From the NCBI GenBank assembly GCA_945787485.1, contig CALZHV010000162.1:1-5080 (forward strand): 5,080 nucleotides of DNA, in the 5' to 3' direction. The position numbers were made by a program, and so were the translations under genes. Positions 1-5,080 of the stretch are shown here, piece by piece; position 1 is the stretch's first letter, and the number at the start of each line of letters is the position of its first letter. This DNA comes from an uncultured Lachnospiraceae bacterium (lineage in GTDB: Bacteria; Bacillota; Clostridia; Lachnospirales; Lachnospiraceae). Under the pieces are notes generated by a model that saw only the letters and a list, made by a program, of their open reading frames with translations, was not told the origin of the DNA and did no database searches.

Positions 1-11
1 AGAGCAAAATT

Positions 12-16
12 GAGGA
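12..16 (+). promoter_or_regulatory. Ribosome-binding site deciding the kinase start
   Basis: The sequence GAGGA ends 8 bases before the ATG at 25-27, a normal Shine-Dalgarno distance in low-GC Gram-positives. It overlaps the in-frame TTG at 10-12, so that TTG cannot use it, and no other purine-rich site is visible before the TTG. The next in-frame ATG, at 37, is 20 bases away, which is too far. The site therefore favours the ATG at 25. The kinase promoter must lie left of the window. Confidence 0.75.
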
Positions 17-51
17 AAAAACCAATGAAAAAACCAATGAAAAAAGCAATC
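16..51 (+). repeat. 12-bp tandem repeat over the start codon
   Basis: The unit AAAAAACCAATG occurs twice without change at 16-27 and 28-39. A third copy at 40-51 (AAAAAAGCAATC) matches at 10 of 12 positions. Each perfect copy ends in an in-frame ATG. The repeat encodes the lysine-rich N-terminal tail (MKKPMKKA) of the membrane kinase. Because the unit is a multiple of three, gain or loss of a copy keeps the frame and changes only the length of the positively charged n-region. It probably arose by local slippage duplication. Confidence 0.8.
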
Positions 52-3000
52 GCTAAAAGAATAAAAAATACAATAATGCACCGGATTTTTCTGTTTATGA
101 CAGTAGTTTTTTTGCTTGCTTTTATGCATGGTAGCTTCATTGTGTGCAATGCACAGGAGCAACAGGAAGAACAAATGACACCGGAAAATATCAAATCGGA
201 GTATGCAACTACCACGTATGGAATACTTGATGGATTATCATCAATAGAAATAAATGCCATTGTACAGACACCCGACGGATATATATGGGTAGGAAGTTAT
301 GCCGGATTGTACAGATTTGACGGAACTAAATTTTCATTGTTCAATATAGATGACAGGATAAATACTGTTACGGCATTGTTTACCGATTCAAGGGGAAGGC
401 TGTGGATTGGAACAAATGATTGCGGTGTCGCCTGCTACGACAGTAAAACCGGCGAAGTTAAAATGTATACGACAAATGAAGGCCTGGCATCTGATTCCGT
501 AAGAGCAATTGCACAGGATAGTTCAAATAATACATACATTGCGACTACCGGACAGATGTCTGTTATTGATGCTGACGGTGATATTTCTTCACCTCAGGGA
601 ATGACCGATATTACATATGTGAAACAGCTTGTAGTAAATAAGTACGGCTCAATTGCAGGTGTTACAAACAATGGAGAATTATTTTTTATTAAATCAAAGA
701 AAGTTACCAAAACAGTAAGCAATACGGATAAAGGGATATATTATACATCGGTATGTGAAGGAAAAGACAACAAATTTTATGTCGGAACTTCTTCCGATAA
801 ATTGATGACAATTGTACCGGAAGAAGATAAAAATTCATACAGAGAGCTTGAAGATGTAACAGATATCAAAGGCATATATTACGATGAAGAAGCTGACTTA
901 ACATTTATATGTGCGGGAAATGGATTTGGTTATCTTAAGCCGAATGGAGTATATGAGGATTTGTCTTTGGATAATTTCAATGATGGTATAATTAATGCAA
1001 TAAGAGATTATCAGGGAAATTACTGGTTTATATCAGAAAAAGAGGGAGTATTAAAAATGTCTCCGGGAATTTTTGATGATATTTTCCAGAAGGCAGGAAT
1101 TAATGAAAGAGTTGTGAATGCTGTGGAAAAGGTTGGAAATGACCTTTATATAGGCTGCGATGACGGACTGTGCATAATAGACAAAACGAGTAATAATGCA
1201 AAAAACTATGACTGGATGGAAATGTTTGATAACGTTCGTGTCAGACATATTATGAAAGACAGTAAAGGAAGAGTTTGGTTTTCAACATACGGGGATAAAG
1301 GACTTGTATGTAAGAATAAAGATGATATAACGTATTTTACCGAAGCAGACGGCACCATGGGCGGAAGATTCCGATTGACAATTGAGTTAAATGACGGAAC
1401 AATACTTGCAGCGTCAAGTGAAGGACTTACATATATAGATGATGATAAGGTTGTAGCGACAATAGGTGAGGAAGAGGGGCTTTTGACAACACAGATGCTT
1501 TGCGTTGTGCAGCTTGCAGACGGAACTATATATGCCGGCAGTGACGGAGATGGAATTTATATAATTAAAGACAAAAAAATAGTAGGAAAAATAGACAAAC
1601 AAAATGGTTTGGAGTCGTTGGTTGTCATGAAGATAATACCAAGTGATAAAGGCTTTATCTATGTTACAAGTAATGCGCTTTATTACGACAATCACGGAAC
1701 AATAACTAAACTGACAAAATTTCCATATAGCAATAATTATGACGTTATTATATCGAAAAAAAATCAGGCATGGATATACGGAAGCTCCGGAATTTATGTT
1801 GCTAACGTGAAACAATTAATTGAAAATTACGAGTATAACTGCACATGGTTAAACAATACAAGCGGTTTACAGACAACTCTGACCGCAAATTCATGGCCGT
1901 ATGTGGATGATGATGACAACTGTTATCTTTGCTGTAGTACGGGTGTTATAAAAATATCAATATCTGATTATAACAAGTATGATACAGATTATAATATCAG
2001 GTTGAATGAAATAAGTGCAGACGGAGTAATACTTAAGGCTGAGAAAGACGGAAGCTATAATATACCGGCAAGCGCAACTAGAATTAGTATTTCACCTGCA
2101 ATACTGGATTATTCGATGTCTGATCCGTTGGTGCATATGTATCTTGAAGGCTTTGATGATAATGGTATTGTTGTTAATCAGTCAAAGGTTGATGAGATAA
2201 CCTTTACAAATCTTCCGCATGGAGATTACAACTTCCGCATTGATATTCTCGATGAAACAACGATGGGAGTAAGGAAAAGTTATTCGGTGTTTCTTCGAAA
2301 AGAAGCACAATTTTACGAAAAAACAATATTTAAAATGTATTTTTACTTTGTACTCGGTTCTATTGTTGCAACCATAACATGGATGTTTGCAAAATACACG
2401 AGTCTTATAGTAATAAAAAAACAGTATAATGAAATTGAAATAGCAAAAAATGAAGCGGAAAAAGCTAATAGGGCAAAGTCACAATTCCTTGCAAATGTGT
2501 CACATGAAATAAGAACGCCTATTAATACGATTATGGGTATGGATGAGCTTATTCTCAGGAAGGATATAGATGATGAGGTATACGAATATGCTTCAGATAT
2601 AGATGCCGCAAGCAGGTCGTTACTGGCGATAGTTGACGATATCCTTGATTTGTCCAAGATTGAATCCGGTAAAATGAATATCGTAAATAATAATTACGAA
2701 ACTGTTCCAATGCTGTTCGAGATAATAGATATGCTGGAAGTAAAGGCAAAAGAAAAAAATCTTAAAGCGATTATGGATGTGGATTCCAATATACCTGTTA
2801 AGCTTTATGGCGACAGCGGAAGAATTAAACAGATTATTTTAAATCTTTTAAGTAATGCCATTAAATATACGGAAAAGGGAAGTGTTAAGCTTACAATTAA
2901 ATTAACCGGCAATGAAAATAGTCCGATTAGTGTAGGTGATAAAGTTAAGCTTTATGTTGAAGTAAAGGATACGGGAATTGGTATAAAGGACGAAGATAAA

Positions 3001-4095
3001 AACAAGATATTCAATGATTTTGAACGTGTTGACGAAAAGAGGAATTCTAACATAAAGGGAACCGGTCTGGGCCTTAATATTTCAAAGAGGTTACTCTCTT
3101 TAATGGGTTCAGAACTCAAATTTGAAAGTGAATACGAAAAAGGAAGTTGTTTCTTCTTTGAATTGACACAGGTAGCAGTTGATACAAAACCTATTGCCGC
3201 AGCAAAGCAACCTGCAACAAATAAACATGAATACAAAGCGGGAATAAAAGCACCATGGGCATCAATTCTTGTTATTGATGATACGGAAATGAATCTCAAG
3301 GTTATATCAGGCTTGTTAAAAGAAACAAAAATCAATGTCGAAACAGGAGCATCAGGCTTTGATTGTCTCGAAATGATTCAGAAAAAACACTATGATATAA
3401 TATTGCTCGATCATATGATGCCTGAGATGGATGGTGTTGAAACATTGAAAAAAATTAAAGATGATGCTTGTAGTCACCTTTGTAAAGATACTCCTGTAAT
3501 AGTTCTTACTGCAAATGCAATTGTAGGAGCTAAGGAAGAATATATAAAAGCAGGCTTTGATGATTATCTTTCCAAACCTGTAAAAGGCACAGAGTTAGAG
3601 GAGATGATAAGAAAATATCTTCCGGAGAAACCTGAAAATATAAATAAAGGTTCAAAAAAAGACAAAAACAATATCAATAGCAATATTGATAATAATATGA
3701 TTGGCAATAATGAATCCGGTGATAAAAAAAGAGCAGAAAAAAAAGATTATGCTGCTATCGTTAATGCCATAGATTTTCTTGATACGGAGAATGCAATGCA
3801 ATATTGTTGCGAAAGTGAAGAGTTTTACTATGATATATTAAAGACATTTTACGAGAACAACCATATCAAGGCACTTGAAGAATACTATAAGAATAATAAT
3901 TGGAATGATTATCAGGTAAAGGTTCATGCGATAAAGAGTACAAGTATTTCTATAGGAACAAGCAAGCTTTCTGAAATGGCAAAGGCGTTGGAGGTTGCTG
4001 CAAAAGAGGAGAATACAGATTTTATCAAACAAAATCATCCGGCATTTATTAAGACATATCGCGATATATTGGAAAAGATAAAAGCGATATTATAA
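25..4095 (+). CDS. Double-propeller hybrid sensor histidine kinase (Reg_prop, Y_Y_Y, HisKA, HATPase_c, REC, Hpt)
   Basis: A membrane sensor kinase of 1356 residues, numbered from the ATG at 25. Residues 1-20 are lysine/arginine-rich; 21-41 form a hydrophobic signal or anchor segment, with possible cleavage after Ala43. Residues about 76-649 hold some 14 blade-like repeats, clearest as DGYIWVGSYAGLYRFDG and RGRLWIGTN, fitting two seven-bladed propellers. A Y_Y_Y domain follows at about 655-760 (YLEGFDDNG, NLPHGDYNFRI). The membrane helix is at about 771-793, then a short coiled coil. HisKA carries His827 in SHEIRTP. The ATPase domain has the N-box NLLSNAIKYT (Asn940, Asn944), DTGIGI (Asp982) and GTGLGL (1012-1017). 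The receiver (about 1080-1195) has Asp1085/Asp1086, phospho-acceptor Asp1129, Thr1162 and Lys1184. After an N/K-rich linker, the Hpt domain (1241-1356) has His1301 in HAIKSTS. All phosphorelay residues are present. There is no DNA-binding output domain, so a separate regulator is needed. The ligand is unknown; related Bacteroides sensors detect oligosaccharides. An upstream start cannot be fully excluded because the frame stays open to the window edge. Confidence 0.95.
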   Translation: MKKPMKKAIAKRIKNTIMHRIFLFMTVVFLLAFMHGSFIVCNAQEQQEEQMTPENIKSEYATTTYGILDGLSSIEINAIVQTPDGYIWVGSYAGLYRFDGTKFSLFNIDDRINTVTALFTDSRGRLWIGTNDCGVACYDSKTGEVKMYTTNEGLASDSVRAIAQDSSNNTYIATTGQMSVIDADGDISSPQGMTDITYVKQLVVNKYGSIAGVTNNGELFFIKSKKVTKTVSNTDKGIYYTSVCEGKDNKFYVGTSSDKLMTIVPEEDKNSYRELEDVTDIKGIYYDEEADLTFICAGNGFGYLKPNGVYEDLSLDNFNDGIINAIRDYQGNYWFISEKEGVLKMSPGIFDDIFQKAGINERVVNAVEKVGNDLYIGCDDGLCIIDKTSNNAKNYDWMEMFDNVRVRHIMKDSKGRVWFSTYGDKGLVCKNKDDITYFTEADGTMGGRFRLTIELNDGTILAASSEGLTYIDDDKVVATIGEEEGLLTTQMLCVVQLADGTIYAGSDGDGIYIIKDKKIVGKIDKQNGLESLVVMKIIPSDKGFIYVTSNALYYDNHGTITKLTKFPYSNNYDVIISKKNQAWIYGSSGIYVANVKQLIENYEYNCTWLNNTSGLQTTLTANSWPYVDDDDNCYLCCSTGVIKISISDYNKYDTDYNIRLNEISADGVILKAEKDGSYNIPASATRISISPAILDYSMSDPLVHMYLEGFDDNGIVVNQSKVDEITFTNLPHGDYNFRIDILDETTMGVRKSYSVFLRKEAQFYEKTIFKMYFYFVLGSIVATITWMFAKYTSLIVIKKQYNEIEIAKNEAEKANRAKSQFLANVSHEIRTPINTIMGMDELILRKDIDDEVYEYASDIDAASRSLLAIVDDILDLSKIESGKMNIVNNNYETVPMLFEIIDMLEVKAKEKNLKAIMDVDSNIPVKLYGDSGRIKQIILNLLSNAIKYTEKGSVKLTIKLTGNENSPISVGDKVKLYVEVKDTGIGIKDEDKNKIFNDFERVDEKRNSNIKGTGLGLNISKRLLSLMGSELKFESEYEKGSCFFFELTQVAVDTKPIAAAKQPATNKHEYKAGIKAPWASILVIDDTEMNLKVISGLLKETKINVETGASGFDCLEMIQKKHYDIILLDHMMPEMDGVETLKKIKDDACSHLCKDTPVIVLTANAIVGAKEEYIKAGFDDYLSKPVKGTELEEMIRKYLPEKPENINKGSKKDKNNINSNIDNNMIGNNESGDKKRAEKKDYAAIVNAIDFLDTENAMQYCCESEEFYYDILKTFYENNHIKALEEYYKNNNWNDYQVKVHAIKSTSISIGTSKLSEMAKALEVAAKEENTDFIKQNHPAFIKTYRDILEKIKAIL
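3654..3744 (+). other. Poly-A tracts in the receiver-Hpt linker
   Basis: Within the kinase gene, the linker between receiver and Hpt is strongly A-rich. It holds A7 at 3654-3660, A7 at 3724-3730 and A8 at 3737-3744, coding for a lysine- and asparagine-rich, probably disordered stretch. One base gained in the A8 run leads to a TAA at 3762-3764; one base lost leads to a TAG at 3770-3772. Either shift would give a protein that keeps sensor, kinase and receiver but lacks the Hpt domain. As read here the frame is intact. Whether slippage happens is not shown by the sequence. Confidence 0.55.
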
Positions 4096-4114
4096 AGATA
4101 ATCATATAAAAGGA

Positions 4115-4213
4115 ATTACAGAAATATAAATTACAGAAACTCATAAAACAAAATTTACAGAAATTAAATTAATAAACAAAATTAATAAAGCAAAACTTAT
4201 AATACAAAATTTA
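4115..4213. repeat. Short AT-rich direct repeats between the convergent genes
   Basis: TTACAGAAA occurs three times, at 4116-4124, 4131-4139 and 4155-4163, with start-to-start distances of 15 and 24 bases. A second motif, ACAAAATTTA, occurs at 4148-4157 and 4204-4213. The stretch has no reading frame of note and is almost entirely A and T. It lies downstream of both genes, so it is more likely a degenerate, slippage-grown 3' untranslated region than a promoter. A protein-binding role cannot be ruled out. Confidence 0.5.
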
Positions 4214-4221
4214 TAAAAACA

Positions 4222-4247
4222 AAAAACAGCCTTAAAAGGCTGTTTTT
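4222..4247. terminator. Bidirectional intrinsic terminator shared by both genes
   Basis: A perfect 11-bp stem pairs 4222-4232 with 4237-4247 (AAAAACAGCCT against AGGCTGTTTTT), with a four-base loop TAAA. Its core is the GC-containing CAGCC/GGCTG. On the + strand the stem runs into TTTTTGTTTGG, then ATTTTTT. On the - strand it runs into TTTTTTGTTTTTATAA. It can therefore end transcripts of the kinase gene, whose stop codon is 126 bases before the stem, and of the LytTR gene, whose stop codon is 46 bases away on the other side. Confidence 0.9.
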
Positions 4248-4293
4248 GTTTGGTTATTTTTTATATCAAATAAGGTGTAATTTTGCTTATTGT

Positions 4294-5013
4294 TTATAGC
4301 TTATAATAGAGGAAATCCTCATATGTCTGAATTACCATCTTTTTTTCGTTTCTGCTTATCGGAATAGCTGTATCATCTATCAGATAAACGAAATTATTTT
4401 CAATTTTGGAAATATAATTCATATTTACAATAAAGCTGCGATGAGGCTTTATAAATATCGGTAATACCAACTCGTCGCATATTGAATTAAGCGATATACG
4501 CGTTTCAATATTAGTAAAGCATCCTTCTGAATTTTTGTAATGGATATTGCATATCTTGCCATATACCTCTATGTAGAAAATATCCTTTTGAAAAATAGGA
4601 ACATTTAAAAGAGAGTTGTGTATTGTAAGCAAAGGATCATTTTCCTTTGATATTCCACATCTGTCCAATCCCTCCGCAACATCGTCATACTTAATAGGTT
4701 TGAGAAGATAGTGAACTACGTTCAACGAAAATGCTTCTATGGCATGCTCCCTGCTCGTTGTAGTTATTATAATTTTGGCAGGTATATTTTGAGATTTCAA
4801 TTCCTTAATAACCTGAGTACCTGTTTTGCCCGGCATGAGAATATCAAGGAAAATAATGTCAAAATTAAAATTGGCAGTGTCATTAAGCAGTTCCTCGCCC
4901 GACATATAGGTATGAAGTGTATAATCATATCCGTGAGAATTCATGTATTGCTTTACTCGTTCAGATATAATTTTAATTTCAATTGTCTCGTCATCGCAAA
5001 TTGCTATGTGCAT
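4294..5013 (-). CDS. LytTR-family response regulator (receiver plus LytTR DNA-binding domain)
   Basis: A cytoplasmic transcription regulator of 239 residues, the usual size for the LytR/AgrA/ComE family. The receiver spans about 1-120: acidic pocket Asp7-Asp8, phospho-acceptor Asp57 in FLDILMPG, Thr85 as the switch hydroxyl residue and Lys105 in YLLKPI. All are intact, so phosphorylation control is expected. The LytTR domain spans about 130-238 and shows FYIEVYGK, the hallmark KPHRSFIVNMNYI and IPISRNEKK, which fit the beta-fold that binds paired direct repeats in target promoters. The start ATG at 5011-5013 is preceded by GAGG at an 8-base distance. Family members usually lie beside an AgrC-type kinase and control peptide signalling, bacteriocin or virulence genes; none is visible here. 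The gene converges on the hybrid kinase gene and shares its terminator. No gene symbol is given because the target is unknown and the family is highly paralogous. Confidence 0.94.
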   Translation of the reverse strand: MHIAICDDETIEIKIISERVKQYMNSHGYDYTLHTYMSGEELLNDTANFNFDIIFLDILMPGKTGTQVIKELKSQNIPAKIIITTTSREHAIEAFSLNVVHYLLKPIKYDDVAEGLDRCGISKENDPLLTIHNSLLNVPIFQKDIFYIEVYGKICNIHYKNSEGCFTNIETRISLNSICDELVLPIFIKPHRSFIVNMNYISKIENNFVYLIDDTAIPISRNEKKMVIQTYEDFLYYKL

Positions 5014-5021
5014 GTGTGGTA

Positions 5022-5025
5022 CCTC
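5022..5025 (-). promoter_or_regulatory. Ribosome-binding site of the LytTR regulator
   Basis: Read on the - strand, GAGG stands 8 bases before the ATG of the regulator gene. This supports the chosen start, which also places the Asp-Asp pocket at residues 7-8, as is typical of the family. Confidence 0.75.
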
Positions 5026-5051
5026 GACTCGTAGAAAATATCTTTAGTTAC

Positions 5052-5080
5052 ATTATATTCGAAAAATGCATTTCATGACA
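5052..5080 (-). promoter_or_regulatory. Probable housekeeping-sigma promoter of the LytTR regulator
   Basis: On the - strand a perfect TATAAT lies at 5057-5052. The -35 region falls at the window edge: TGTCA is seen at 5080-5076, and with a spacer of 18 bases the hexamer would be nTGTCA, its first base outside the window. If that base is T, the hexamer would match TTGACA at five of six positions. Transcription would start near 5045, giving a leader of about 30 bases that contains the ribosome-binding site. A 10-bp palindrome, AAATGCATTT, sits in the spacer at 5064-5073. The -10 element is clear; the -35 call is incomplete. Confidence 0.55.

Noticed and set aside
82..153. Possible lipoprotein signal around Cys41 of the kinase
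   Set aside because: The residues before the cysteine (FIV) lack the small residue at -1 needed for a lipobox, and the protein has a second membrane helix that places it as a normal sensor kinase.
1051..3335. Several open frames of 64-133 codons on the - strand under the kinase gene
   Set aside because: All are antisense to the propeller, HisKA or ATPase coding sequence, have no family motifs and are rich in residues expected from reversed AT-rich codons.
3672..3691. Inverted repeat TATCAAT ... ATTGATA in the kinase linker
   Set aside because: It is almost all A-T pairs, lies inside coding sequence for an asparagine/isoleucine-rich linker, and would form only a weak hairpin.
2329..4095. Bacteroides-type HTCS with a C-terminal AraC helix-turn-helix
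   Set aside because: The protein ends in an Hpt domain with HAIKSTS, and no helix-turn-helix motif follows the receiver.
4198..4203. A TATAAT on the + strand just before the terminator
   Set aside because: No -35-like hexamer stands 16-18 bases upstream, and the next feature is the terminator with no gene between. It is expected by chance in such AT-rich DNA.
4711..5034. Open frame of 107 codons on the + strand
   Set aside because: It lies antisense to the receiver-coding part of the LytTR gene, shows no recognisable motif, and is explained as a shadow of that well-supported gene.

Overview
The window holds two complete signal-transduction genes, arranged tail to tail around a short AT-rich spacer with one shared terminator. 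The DNA is AT-rich, with many AGA, ATA and AAA codons. The ribosome-binding sites are GAGG-like, and a LytTR response regulator sits beside a large hybrid kinase. These traits suggest a low-GC Firmicute, most plausibly a Clostridia or Lachnospiraceae-type gut or rumen bacterium. That placement is inference from style; no marker gene is present.

Positions 25-4095 (+ strand) encode a 1356-residue membrane hybrid histidine kinase. In order it has a signal-anchor-like N-terminus, a long extracytoplasmic region with about 14 blade-like repeats of the two-component-regulator propeller (Reg_prop) type, a Y_Y_Y domain, one membrane helix, a short coiled coil, HisKA, HATPase_c, a receiver, an N/K-rich linker and a C-terminal Hpt domain. 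The sensor half resembles the double-propeller sensors of Bacteroides hybrid two-component systems (HTCS), which respond to glycan fragments. Unlike those, it has no DNA-binding domain: it ends in a phosphotransfer domain and so needs a separate response regulator.

Positions 4096-4293 are a spacer between convergent genes. It holds short AT-rich direct repeats and a hairpin that can terminate transcription from both sides.

Positions 4294-5013 (- strand) encode a 239-residue LytTR-family response regulator (receiver plus LytTR DNA-binding domain) with all its signalling residues. A good ribosome-binding site and a probable promoter lie just upstream, at the right edge. With its own promoter and the terminator behind it, the gene looks monocistronic on the visible side, and no AgrC-type kinase is visible.

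Working model (inference): the kinase senses an extracellular ligand and passes phosphate His827 > Asp1129 > His1301 to a soluble regulator. The LytTR protein is the only candidate in view, but convergent orientation is weak evidence of pairing. I see no mobile element, CRISPR array, tRNA or rRNA. The most interesting points are the HTCS-like double-propeller sensor joined to an Hpt-ended relay, the orphan-looking LytTR regulator beside it, and poly-A tracts just before the Hpt domain where slippage would remove the relay's last step.
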